Below are positions 27,071 through 35,234 of a stretch of 64,000 nt of DNA, piece after piece. The translations under genes and the position numbers were made by a program. The DNA lies in assembly GCA_023412275.1 (NCBI GenBank), contig JAEYNY010000199.1, forward strand, positions 3,290 to 67,289. The letters are read 5' to 3'. The notes beneath the pieces are model-generated. The model was not told the origin of the DNA. It made no database searches and was given only the letters and a program-made list of their open reading frames with translations. This DNA comes from Bacillota bacterium. Lineage in GTDB: Bacteria; Bacillota; Clostridia; Acetivibrionales; DSM-1351. Position 1 is the first letter of the stretch. The number at the start of each line of letters is the position of its first letter.

Positions 27071-28012
27071 TTAAATTTTTTGTAGAACTCTTAATTTAGC
27101 ACTTCTTGCTCTTGGATTTTCCTCCAGTTCACAGATATCCGAAACAATAGGTTTTTTATTTACAAGCACTGCCCTTGGCTTTTTCCCGCAAACACATACC
27201 GGAAAAGAGGTGGGACATGTACATGGATTTACCATTTTGTTAAATTGCAACTTAACTATTCTGTCTTCCAAGGAATGGAATGTTATAATACACAACCTTC
27301 CTCCACTTTTAAGCAAATCTACACAATCCTCAATAGTTTTATTCAATATTCCAAGTTCATTGTTAACTTCAATTCTGATTGCCTGAAAAGTTCTTTTTGC
27401 CGGATGAGGGCCGTCTCTTCTTGCGGAACTTGGAACTGCTCTTTTTATTATATCCACCAATTCATAAGTAGTCTCTACGGGTTTATTCTGTCTGGCTTCC
27501 ACAATAAATTTTGCTATCCGTGAAGCCCATTTTTCTTCGCCGTAGTCACGGATTATACGGTATATATCCTGCTCGGAGTACTTGTTTACCACATCATAAG
27601 CCGACAGGTCGGATTTTCTATCCATTCTCATATCAAGTGGTGCATCATGCTGGTAACTAAACCCTCTGGATGCTTCATCCAACTGATGGGATGAAACTCC
27701 CAAGTCTAAGAGTATACCATCTACCTCATAAATTCCCAACTCAGAACAGGCATTACGTATATTTTTAAAATTCGTATTTACAACCTTGAAGTCCGCCTGT
27801 GACTCAATTTCACCAAGCCTCTTAACTGATGTTTCTACAGCAAAGCTATCTTGATCAAGACCTATCAAACAGCCCTTTTCACCTAGTCTTTTATATATCT
27901 CTGATGAATGTCCCGCTCCGCCAATAGTACCGTCAACATAAATACCTTCCTGATTTATATTCAGATTTTCTAAGCACTCATCAAGTAATACGGATTTATG
28001 TTTAAATTCCAT
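27071..28012 (-). CDS. rsmH: 16S rRNA (cytosine1402-N4)-methyltransferase RsmH
   Basis: A 313-residue SAM-dependent enzyme that methylates N4 of C1402 in the ribosomal decoding centre. The SAM-binding loop DGTIGGAGHS is at about residue 27, with LDLGVSSHQLD near 102 and TFHSLEDRIVK near 246. Second gene of the dcw cluster, 23 bases after mraZ, which is its standard place. GAGGTGA precedes the ATG. Confidence 0.97.
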   Translation of the reverse strand: MEFKHKSVLLDECLENLNINQEGIYVDGTIGGAGHSSEIYKRLGEKGCLIGLDQDSFAVETSVKRLGEIESQADFKVVNTNFKNIRNACSELGIYEVDGILLDLGVSSHQLDEASRGFSYQHDAPLDMRMDRKSDLSAYDVVNKYSEQDIYRIIRDYGEEKWASRIAKFIVEARQNKPVETTYELVDIIKRAVPSSARRDGPHPAKRTFQAIRIEVNNELGILNKTIEDCVDLLKSGGRLCIITFHSLEDRIVKLQFNKMVNPCTCPTSFPVCVCGKKPRAVLVNKKPIVSDICELEENPRARSAKLRVLQKI

Positions 28013-28035
28013 TATTCACCTCAAAGTTTTTTTGG

Positions 28036-28467
28036 CTATATACCAAGTAATGCCATCTTTTCCGCAATTTTATCCGCACTGATGTTGTCGTCGCTATTGT
28101 ACGCTTCCCAAGCCGCCTTTTTCCATATTTCTACTCTTGAAGACACACCGATTATATATATGTCCTTTTCAAGAGCGGCATATTCACGCAGATTTTGTGG
28201 TATCAATATCCTTCCCTGTTTATCAACTTCACATTCCGTTGCTCCCGAAAAGAAAAATCTGATAAACGCACGGACATCCTTATCTGTAAATGGTAAGGAT
28301 TTAAGCTTGTTTTCAAGGCTTGTCCACTCTTCGGATGAGTACGCAAACAAACAACCATCAAGTCCCTTGGTCAGTATGAACTTATCACCCAACCCCTCAC
28401 GGAACTTTGAAGGTACTATTGCTCTTCCTTTAGGGTCAATTGTATGTTGGTATTCACCATAGAACAA
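28036..28467 (-). CDS. mraZ: Transcriptional regulator MraZ
   Basis: A 143-residue protein with two SpoVT/AbrB-like swapped-hairpin repeats (GRAIVPSKFREGL and GRILIPQNLREYA). MraZ forms ring oligomers and represses the first promoter of the dcw cluster. The start is TTG at 28467 behind GGGGTG. Three tandem boxes for MraZ itself lie just downstream of its promoter, indicating autoregulation of the whole cluster. Confidence 0.96.
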   Translation of the reverse strand: MFYGEYQHTIDPKGRAIVPSKFREGLGDKFILTKGLDGCLFAYSSEEWTSLENKLKSLPFTDKDVRAFIRFFFSGATECEVDKQGRILIPQNLREYAALEKDIYIIGVSSRVEIWKKAAWEAYNSDDNISADKIAEKMALLGI

Positions 28468-28493
28468 TTTTTACACCCCACATCCGATAAGTT

Positions 28494-28523
28494 TCCTCCA
28501 CTTCCCACCACTTTTCACCACTT
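28494..28523 (-). promoter_or_regulatory. Three tandem MraZ boxes
   Basis: On the minus strand AAGTGGTGAA, AAGTGGTGGG and AAGTGGAGGA follow one another without gaps, a 10-bp period matching one helical turn. They resemble the AAAGTGKNNN-type MraZ repeats reported from Mollicutes and the GTGGG repeats of other bacteria. They start at about the transcription start site. Confidence 0.8.
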
Positions 28524-28531
28524 ATAAACAT

Positions 28532-28560
28532 ATTTTATTGCAAAAACTAAAAATTATCAA
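28532..28560 (-). promoter_or_regulatory. SigA promoter of the dcw cluster
   Basis: On the minus strand TTGATA (28555-28560), 17 bases, TAAAAT (28532-28537), directly followed by the MraZ boxes. Confidence 0.7.
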
Positions 28561-28590
28561 TATATTTCAGTCAATTGGAATAAAAAAAAT

Positions 28591-28618
28591 AAAAGACAGG
28601 ATGTTAATCCTGCCTTTT
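28591..28618 (-). terminator. Terminator of the M16-lgt-rodA operon
   Basis: AAAAGGCAGGA and TCCTGTCTTTT pair with one G-U, with a 6-base loop, then on the minus strand a run of eight T. It lies between rodA and the mraZ promoter and insulates the two units. Confidence 0.85.
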
Positions 28619-28726
28619 ATAGGCCAGTAGTACTAGCTTTGGGACTTTTTTTAATGAAGTACCTGAAAACCTGTTTATTTCCCAATCATATATTAAACTA
28701 CCCTTATCTTTAAGCACTAAAATACA

Positions 28727-29848
28727 CTAAGTGCTAAACAGTACTTTTCTCCGTCTCGCTGAAACACTTAACACAATGCCTATGGCTATATAATTGGCCA
28801 GTACCGCAGTTCCTCCACCACTGACAAAAGGAAGTGGCAGACCTGTTACCGGAAGCAAACCTATACTCATTCCGATATTTTCTATAAAATTAAAGGCCAG
28901 CATACCAGTCACACCTATTGTAAGAAATGAACCATAGGAATCACTTGAGTTTTTTGCAATATAAATACACCTTAAAAGAATTATCAAACCTAATATTATA
29001 ATTATAATACCGCCAATAAATCCAAATTCTTCTCCAACCACCGAGAAAATAAAGTCAGATTCGTTTACCGGTACATTCCTACTTTGGGTCTGCAACCCAC
29101 TTCCGTAGCCTTGTCCAAACAACTGTCCCGAGCCTACTGCAATCTTTGATTGAATTACATTATACCCGGCCCCCTGAGGGTCTCTGTCAGGAGAAATAAA
29201 AGTAAGAATTCTTTCCCTTCTCTTACCATTCAGAACATAAACCCATATGAATGGCAATGAAAGCAACAATCCTCCACCTAAGATAAATATATATCTGTAA
29301 GGAATGCCAACAACGAATATAAATATAACGAATATAAACCCAAATACAAGGGCTGTTCCCAAGTCCTTTTGCAAAAGTACAAAACCTATTGCGGCTCCTG
29401 TGTAAACTATAAATTTAATAATATCTGCTTTATTTTTTTCAGTACTGTCCTTAATTCTTTCCAAAAAGACCGAAGCCAGAATAATATAGGCTATTTTTGC
29501 ATATTCTGAAGGCTGTATACTAAATCCGGCTATTTTAATCCAGTTTTTATTTCCCAGCTCCTCACCGGAACCGATAAACAAAACAAGTACCATCAAAGAC
29601 ATTGCCCCAAAAAATATAAACAAACTGAGAACTTTTAAATCCTTATAATCTATTATGCTCAAGATGAGGCATAGTGCAATTCCCATTATCATAGCTAGTA
29701 TCTGAGACTTCAGAATACCCGGTCTTGTTCTTACTGCACTACTGAGGACAATAAGCCCTACTGCTGATAACACCAGAACCGATATAAACAACATGTAGTC
29801 AAATCTCTTATAAGGATTTGATGTTTGCGACTTTTCTACGAAATACAT
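28727..29848 (-). CDS. rodA: RodA-type SEDS peptidoglycan polymerase
   Basis: A 373-residue polytopic SEDS protein with about ten helices, which polymerises lipid II for side-wall growth. It shares with FtsW the segment IQPSEYAKIAYIILASVF and the C-terminal LPVTGLPLPFVSGGGT. Unlike the dcw copy it is grouped with lgt and two M16 peptidases, 18 bases after lgt. RodA rather than FtsW is inferred from context and sequence; a spore-specific role cannot be excluded. Confidence 0.88.
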   Translation of the reverse strand: MYFVEKSQTSNPYKRFDYMLFISVLVLSAVGLIVLSSAVRTRPGILKSQILAMIMGIALCLILSIIDYKDLKVLSLFIFFGAMSLMVLVLFIGSGEELGNKNWIKIAGFSIQPSEYAKIAYIILASVFLERIKDSTEKNKADIIKFIVYTGAAIGFVLLQKDLGTALVFGFIFVIFIFVVGIPYRYIFILGGGLLLSLPFIWVYVLNGKRRERILTFISPDRDPQGAGYNVIQSKIAVGSGQLFGQGYGSGLQTQSRNVPVNESDFIFSVVGEEFGFIGGIIIIILGLIILLRCIYIAKNSSDSYGSFLTIGVTGMLAFNFIENIGMSIGLLPVTGLPLPFVSGGGTAVLANYIAIGIVLSVSARRRKVLFST

Positions 29849-29866
29849 TTTTCACCTTTTCCTAAA

Positions 29867-30934
29867 TTACTGGCTGTCTGTCATTTTATTGTTATCTTCT
29901 TCTAAACTTTCACTGCTGTCAGGCTTAATTTCACTTTCACCAGATTCCTCCTGAACATCCTGTGTATTCTCTGCTTCTAACAATTCCTCAGTGCTATTCT
30001 CATTATTTTCAACTGTTTGTTCTTCTTCCATGTATTTAATAACATTTGCATATGCACTTGGCCCTGTTTCAGCCTGTTCATTAACTGCATTATTTGCTCT
30101 GTTTCTTAGAACTACTACCAGTATACCGAAAACAATTATCAGTAGAATAGACAAGAACTGTGAAACCCTTAGATTTCCAAGCATCAGACTATCTGTTCTA
30201 AGACCTTCTATGAACGCTCTTCCGATACTGTAGGTTATAAAATACAAGCAGAATATTTCACCGCTGAATTTCTTTCTTTTGCGCATCCACATAAGAAATG
30301 CAAATATTACAAGATTCCATATACTTTCATATAAAAACGTTGGGTGAACGGGTAAATCGGGATTTACAGTTATGCCTACCGTCTTCTGAATTGTATCGGC
30401 TTTATTTGTCAAATATGACGTTATTGTAGAACTGGTCATTCCCCATGGAAGACTCGTATTTGCACCAAAAGCCTCCTGGTTGAAAAAATTCCCCCAACGT
30501 CCAATCGCTTGTCCAAGAGCGACGTAGGGTATTGTAAAATCAAAAAGCTTCATTGTAGGAATTTTTTTATATCTTGCAACAAAATATGCCGTGATTATAG
30601 CTCCTATTATTCCCCCGTAGACAGCCAAACCGCCTTTTCTAAGATTTATAATATCAATGAGATTGCTGCTATACTCAGACCAACTGAAAATAACATAGTA
30701 CAACCTTGCACATATTATAGCTGCCGGAGCTGCAAACAACATCAGGTCAATTATTGTATCCGGAACAAGATCATATTTTGGTGCATCTTTCATCGCCCAT
30801 AACACACATATCAAAAAGGCTGCCGCTATGATAATCCCATACCAGTATATAGGTTTACCGAAAATGTTAAAAGCAACCCTTGGTACATTAAAACTCCAAC
30901 CAAGTTCAGGAAAGCTGACTAATGTACTATCCAT
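29867..30934 (-). CDS. lgt: Prolipoprotein diacylglyceryl transferase with acidic tail
   Basis: A 355-residue membrane enzyme that moves diacylglycerol from phosphatidylglycerol to the lipobox cysteine of prelipoproteins. The seven-helix core is complete by about residue 275, with GGLAVYGGIIGA near 95 and the signature GRWGNFFNQEAFG near 143. About 80 extra residues follow, very rich in E, N, S and Q and without hydrophobic segments, predicted to be disordered and cytoplasmic. Typical Lgt proteins lack this tail. GGAGG precedes the ATG. Confidence 0.95.
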   Translation of the reverse strand: MDSTLVSFPELGWSFNVPRVAFNIFGKPIYWYGIIIAAAFLICVLWAMKDAPKYDLVPDTIIDLMLFAAPAAIICARLYYVIFSWSEYSSNLIDIINLRKGGLAVYGGIIGAIITAYFVARYKKIPTMKLFDFTIPYVALGQAIGRWGNFFNQEAFGANTSLPWGMTSSTITSYLTNKADTIQKTVGITVNPDLPVHPTFLYESIWNLVIFAFLMWMRKRKKFSGEIFCLYFITYSIGRAFIEGLRTDSLMLGNLRVSQFLSILLIIVFGILVVVLRNRANNAVNEQAETGPSAYANVIKYMEEEQTVENNENSTEELLEAENTQDVQEESGESEIKPDSSESLEEDNNKMTDSQ

Positions 30935-30958
30935 TTATAACCTCCACAATAACACTTT

Positions 30959-32242
30959 TTATTTCTGCTTAACAACAGATAATGCCATGCGTTTAATGTC
31001 AAAATGACTATCAAACACATCAGTAATATAATCAAATTTCATTTTATCATAAACCTCTAAATAATCAAACATTGTAACACCCTTGAAATATAAATTTATA
31101 AATGACTTTGATGTATTTTCAAGTGAGTTAAGCTGCCTTAAAAATCTTCCTTTAGAAGCGTTAAGAAGTCTGTTAAAAGTCTCCTGGTCAAGCCCTTGTT
31201 TCTTCAGTAATTTAATTTCCTTTGTAATCCTGTCCTGAACCTCTTCCGGGTTGACAGATTCCCCCCCGAATACTGAATACGCGTAACTTTTCTCCAATGT
31301 AAAATCCATTTCAAAGCTGGAATTAATAAGTCCCTTGTCATACAATTCTTCGTAAAGTCTTGAACTTTTACCCATAAGCATTGACAGCAGAAGTTTTATG
31401 GCAAGCTCATACCTCAGTATTTCCACACCTTCCAAGTCAAAATTACTGTCTTTAATTCCCATGTAAAATATAGGCGTTGATACAGGCATATTTTGCTCAA
31501 TATAACTTTTGTTAATATCCGAACTTTCTTTCGGGAAGATTCTTTTAATTTCAGGAGCCTTTTCCGATGTCTGTACGCAATTCTCAATCTGTTCAAAAAC
31601 CTTAATGTGATCCACGTCACCAACCACTGTTATCAGCATGTTGGATGGATGGTAGAAGGTCTTATAGCACTGATATAAGGTTTCTTTTGTAATTTCACTT
31701 ATACTGTCTATAGTGCCCGCTATATCATACCTTACGGGATGATGCTTGTATATTGCCTTCAAAAGATTGAAGATTACCCTCCATCCCGGATCGTCACGGT
31801 ACATATTGATTTCCTGACCTATTATTTTCTTTTCACGTTCAACACTTTCATCGGTAATATACGGATTTTGAACAAAATTTAACAACAGCTTTAAGTTTTC
31901 GCTGAATAAGTCTGTACATGAGAAAAGGTAAACTGTTTGGTTAAAGCTTGTAAATGCATTTGGTTTGGAGCCTAAAGCTGCAAATTTATCCATGACACTT
32001 CCGTCTTTTTGTTCAAACAGTTTGTGCTCCAGAAAATGGGCGATTCCATCAGGTACCTTGGTAGGTTCGTTTTCTCCGGGTATGATAAATTCATTGTCTA
32101 CAGAACCGTACTGGGTAGAAAATGTGGCATACTTTTTGTAATAGCCTTTTTTAGGAATTACTACACAATTCAAACCGCTGGGATGTTCATACCGGTATAA
32201 TAATTCGTTATACTTTTTATATTCAATGGTATCAAAATTCAT
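30959..32242 (-). CDS. M16 family zinc metallopeptidase, active type (YmfH-like)
   Basis: A 427-residue cytosolic insulinase-family peptidase. The inverted zinc motif HFLEH is near residue 67, with the usual downstream glutamate region (EREKKIIGQEINMY near 135), so this is the catalytic subunit. It overlaps in function with the gene directly upstream, which lacks the motif. Together they resemble the two-subunit M16B enzymes (alpha/beta processing-peptidase style) and the YmfF-YmfH pair of Bacillus. Substrate unknown. The ATG follows GGAGGAG. Confidence 0.88.
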   Translation of the reverse strand: MNFDTIEYKKYNELLYRYEHPSGLNCVVIPKKGYYKKYATFSTQYGSVDNEFIIPGENEPTKVPDGIAHFLEHKLFEQKDGSVMDKFAALGSKPNAFTSFNQTVYLFSCTDLFSENLKLLLNFVQNPYITDESVEREKKIIGQEINMYRDDPGWRVIFNLLKAIYKHHPVRYDIAGTIDSISEITKETLYQCYKTFYHPSNMLITVVGDVDHIKVFEQIENCVQTSEKAPEIKRIFPKESSDINKSYIEQNMPVSTPIFYMGIKDSNFDLEGVEILRYELAIKLLLSMLMGKSSRLYEELYDKGLINSSFEMDFTLEKSYAYSVFGGESVNPEEVQDRITKEIKLLKKQGLDQETFNRLLNASKGRFLRQLNSLENTSKSFINLYFKGVTMFDYLEVYDKMKFDYITDVFDSHFDIKRMALSVVKQK

Positions 32243-32269
32243 AAGCTCCTCCGCTTTGCATAACTTTTT

Positions 32270-33574
32270 TTATTTGTTGCTTTCATGTGTTTCTGAAGTC
32301 AGAAAATATACCGTATCCAACTGCACCTTATCTGCTACCTTAATAATATCATCTACCGTCACCCTGTTTATTTTTTCTATCAAGGTTTCCATAGTATCAT
32401 GTGTACCGTTAATCAACTGACTCAGATAAAAATCCACTACGTAAAGCTGACTGTCTTTAAGTGACATAATTCCGGTTTTTATAGACTTCAAGGTTGCTTC
32501 ATATTCATATTCCGTTATGTTCCCCGAACGTATTTCATCCAACTGTTTCATAATTATTTCCTGAGCCGTATTTTTATTATTTATATCAATACCGCTTGCA
32601 ATAACCATCAAACCCTTAAACTTTTCCAACCCGGCATATACATAGTACGCAAGCCCTGCTTTCTCTCTGACGTTCTGAAAGAGCTTTGAATGCGTACCCT
32701 CTCCCAGTATGCCGTTAAAGACCATCAGTGCATAATAATCATTATCAGCAGGCTGTACATGTGTCCTGAATCCCATACAAAGTTTTGCCTGATTAACGTC
32801 CATTCTGTCTTCATATTCCTTTACGTCTTTAACGCATTTAAGTATAATACTGGAATTCAGTTTTTGAGGTGTACTTCTTTCCACAAGGGACAGCTTTTCC
32901 TTTACAAAAGCAACATCTTTTTCATCGATTTCTCCGGTGATAAAAATTTCTGCTGGAAGTGATGCTATTTTTTTCTTATAATGGTCATAAAGCTTGTCAT
33001 TGGTTATTTCATCTATTTGTTCTACAGTACCATATTCATACAAACCAAAGGGTTCATCCTTACACATTAGCTCGTAGCATCTTTCCATGCTGTACTGAAC
33101 CTTGTCATTTGTTCTGCCTTCAACAATCATTTTTAGATTTTTCTTTTCCTGTTCAACGTACTGTTCATTAAACGAACCATCCTTCAGTTCAGGTCTGAAA
33201 ATGATATTCATTAGAAATTCGAATGCCTTTTCAAAGTTTCTTTGACTATCATTAGTATACTTATCTGAAATATATTCAAAATAAAAATGTATTATCTGTC
33301 TCTCGCCTTTTTTTACAATTCCACAGTAAAACACTGAGCCGTAAAGCTTTTCAAGGTATAAATTAATTTCTTTTATAGTAGGAAGCCCCTTACAGCCTCT
33401 TTTCAATACCGAAGGAAAAAGTGCATTTAATGCAACTGTATCCTTGTTCAAATTATCCTGAAAGAAAATATTAATTGTATTTGTTTTAAATCTATTTGAA
33501 TTAATATTGTAAACCTCTATTCCGTTCTTCTCAAACAATTTGCATAGCTTTTCATCAACATGGGTACCGATCAT
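32270..33574 (-). CDS. M16 family peptidase homologue, non-catalytic (YmfF-like)
   Basis: A 434-residue M16 homologue with the family fold but without HxxEH where the zinc site should be (the region reads NALFPSVLKRGCKGLPT). The C-terminal half keeps the typical GLAYYVYAGLEKFKG segment. It probably serves as substrate-binding partner of the active peptidase encoded 27 bases downstream. First gene of the operon that continues through lgt and rodA. GGAGG precedes the ATG. Confidence 0.85.
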   Translation of the reverse strand: MIGTHVDEKLCKLFEKNGIEVYNINSNRFKTNTINIFFQDNLNKDTVALNALFPSVLKRGCKGLPTIKEINLYLEKLYGSVFYCGIVKKGERQIIHFYFEYISDKYTNDSQRNFEKAFEFLMNIIFRPELKDGSFNEQYVEQEKKNLKMIVEGRTNDKVQYSMERCYELMCKDEPFGLYEYGTVEQIDEITNDKLYDHYKKKIASLPAEIFITGEIDEKDVAFVKEKLSLVERSTPQKLNSSIILKCVKDVKEYEDRMDVNQAKLCMGFRTHVQPADNDYYALMVFNGILGEGTHSKLFQNVREKAGLAYYVYAGLEKFKGLMVIASGIDINNKNTAQEIIMKQLDEIRSGNITEYEYEATLKSIKTGIMSLKDSQLYVVDFYLSQLINGTHDTMETLIEKINRVTVDDIIKVADKVQLDTVYFLTSETHESNK

Positions 33575-33623
33575 AAATACCTCCTTTAATTACAAATTAT
33601 AGAATTTTTACTTATCATTATAT

Positions 33624-33653
33624 AGTATAATAAATTTTTTCGTATATATTCAA
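33624..33653 (-). promoter_or_regulatory. SigA-like promoter of the M16-lgt-rodA operon
   Basis: On the minus strand TTGAAT (33648-33653), 18 bases, TATACT (33624-33629), about 50 bases before the first M16 gene. Confidence 0.5.
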
Positions 33654-33745
33654 GTTAGTCAAGGTTATTGAGTAATTAAATATGTTATAAATGCAAATAA
33701 TAGATTTGATTAAATAAAGTTTCTATGTAAAAGGGAGGGTTATAA

Positions 33746-33922
33746 TTGAACGGACGAAACAGAAAATACGCAAGAACAACAAAAAAATGCCAACAGTCAC
33801 CTGATACATCTGAGGAAACAGAATTTTCACTTTCTACAACAATGGCTTTAGGAATTGTCGGAGGAGCTTTTCTAATCGGAATGGTATCAGGAACACTTGT
33901 CTCAATGTGCAAAAGGGTCTAA
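33746..33922 (+). CDS. Small single-pass membrane protein (58 aa), unknown
   Basis: A short gene starting at TTG (33746) with GGGAGGG 8 bases upstream. The product has a basic N-terminus (MNGRNRKYARTTKK), a polar stretch, and one hydrophobic helix with a glycine zipper pattern (ALGIVGGAFLIGMVSG, residues 34-49), ending CKRV. It is the only rightward gene between 17.7 kb and the end of the window. It lies between two leftward operons and is followed by a hairpin. I do not recognise a family. Size and layout are like small sporulation or membrane-stress proteins, but that is only a resemblance. Confidence 0.6.
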   Translation: MNGRNRKYARTTKKCQQSPDTSEETEFSLSTTMALGIVGGAFLIGMVSGTLVSMCKRV

Positions 33923-33940
33923 AACAAGAGTATAAAATTT

Positions 33941-33977
33941 TTAAGCGGCCAAGCTTTTTAAAAGGCTGGCCGCTTAA
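33941..33977. terminator. Terminator shared by the 58-aa gene and the efflux operon
   Basis: TTAAGCGGCCA and TGGCCGCTTAA form an 11-bp GC-rich stem between converging genes. On the minus strand AAAAATTTTA follows; the plus side lacks a clear T-run. It chiefly serves the leftward efflux operon. Confidence 0.7.
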
Positions 33978-33989
33978 AGAAAGTTCTAA

Positions 33990-35207
33990 TTATTCGTACC
34001 TCAGTGATTCTATCGGATCAAGGTCTGCTGCCCGTTTTGCAGGATAAACTCCAAACAACAGTCCTAAAGCAATAGATCCTAAAAATGCAAGTACAATTAC
34101 CTGTATATTCAGAACCGGTGGAATTTTTACAAGGGATGAAATTATAAATCCACCCAAAATGCCTAAAATAATACCAATTACACCGCTTATTCCCGTAAGT
34201 ATAATTGACTCGGTTATAAACTGTATTACTATATCTCGTTTTCTGGCACCCAAAGCCTTTCTTACACCTATCTCTCTTATACGCTCTGTAACAGAAACCA
34301 GAAGTATATTTACTATTCCTATACCTCCTACAATCAATGTTATTACAGCTATAACCAGAAGTACTGAGGATATAACATTAAGTACGGTGTTCAAGCCGTC
34401 CTGAAAATCAGAATAGAATTGTATAGTATATTTATCCTTGTTTCCATGCTTATTTTCTAGGGTTTTAATTATATCATCAGCTATATTTTTCAGAGCAGTC
34501 TTATCCTTTTCGTCTACCGAAATGTAAATGTAGTTAAACTGATCTGAATTAGGATAATATGATTGAAGGGTAGTCATAGGTATTGTAAGACTTACCGGTC
34601 TGTTTTCATTATCAATCATCCCTCCGAAGGGAGTCTCTTCAGTTTTAGTCACTCCTACTACCCTAAGTCTTAAAGTACTTCCTGAGCCAAGTGTAACCTT
34701 TAGTTTTTGACCAATGGGATTTTCCTTTCCGAAATTGGCTTTTGCAAATTCTTCATCGATTACAACTACATTTGATCTTGTAGAGTTATCAATCTCATTT
34801 ATCATTCTACCCTGAGCCATGTCAACAGGTACAATGTCCTTATACTGAGATGATATACCATTTATACTTGCATTTCTTGTTTTGTTATCAAGTCGGATGG
34901 TTCCTGATCTGCTAATGTTGGTTCCGATATTTTTTATCTCTTTAACGCCTTTACTTATAGCCTTTAAATCCTCACTAGCCAACATATCATTTGTACTCAA
35001 GCTGTCTGTCTTATAAGATACGATTAGTATGTTTGCTCCGATTTTTGCAAATTCGCTGTCCACATAGCTTTGCGTCGCATTTCCGATTGCTACGATAGTT
35101 ATAACCGAAAACACACCCATAATTATACCGATCATTGTCAGGACGGAACGGAGCTTGTTTGCTCTAAGACTCGATAAAGCCTGTTTAAAGCTCTCAATTA
35201 TATTCAT
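33990..35207 (-). CDS. MacB-like ABC transporter permease
   Basis: A 405-residue permease: one N-terminal helix (about 18-40), a large extracellular MacB periplasmic-core domain, then three helices at the C-terminus (FtsX-like domain, with RIREIGVRKALGARKRDI near 308). Such proteins act mechanically with an outer-face adaptor to export or pump out peptides, lipids or drugs. The ATG at 35207 is preferred, since GGAGG lies 11 bases upstream; a TTG 18 bases earlier overlaps that site. It is the last gene of a four-gene efflux set. Confidence 0.88.
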   Translation of the reverse strand: MNIIESFKQALSSLRANKLRSVLTMIGIIMGVFSVITIVAIGNATQSYVDSEFAKIGANILIVSYKTDSLSTNDMLASEDLKAISKGVKEIKNIGTNISRSGTIRLDNKTRNASINGISSQYKDIVPVDMAQGRMINEIDNSTRSNVVVIDEEFAKANFGKENPIGQKLKVTLGSGSTLRLRVVGVTKTEETPFGGMIDNENRPVSLTIPMTTLQSYYPNSDQFNYIYISVDEKDKTALKNIADDIIKTLENKHGNKDKYTIQFYSDFQDGLNTVLNVISSVLLVIAVITLIVGGIGIVNILLVSVTERIREIGVRKALGARKRDIVIQFITESIILTGISGVIGIILGILGGFIISSLVKIPPVLNIQVIVLAFLGSIALGLLFGVYPAKRAADLDPIESLRYE

Positions 35208-35234
35208 TTTCTGTTTATCCTCCAATCCCGTTTA

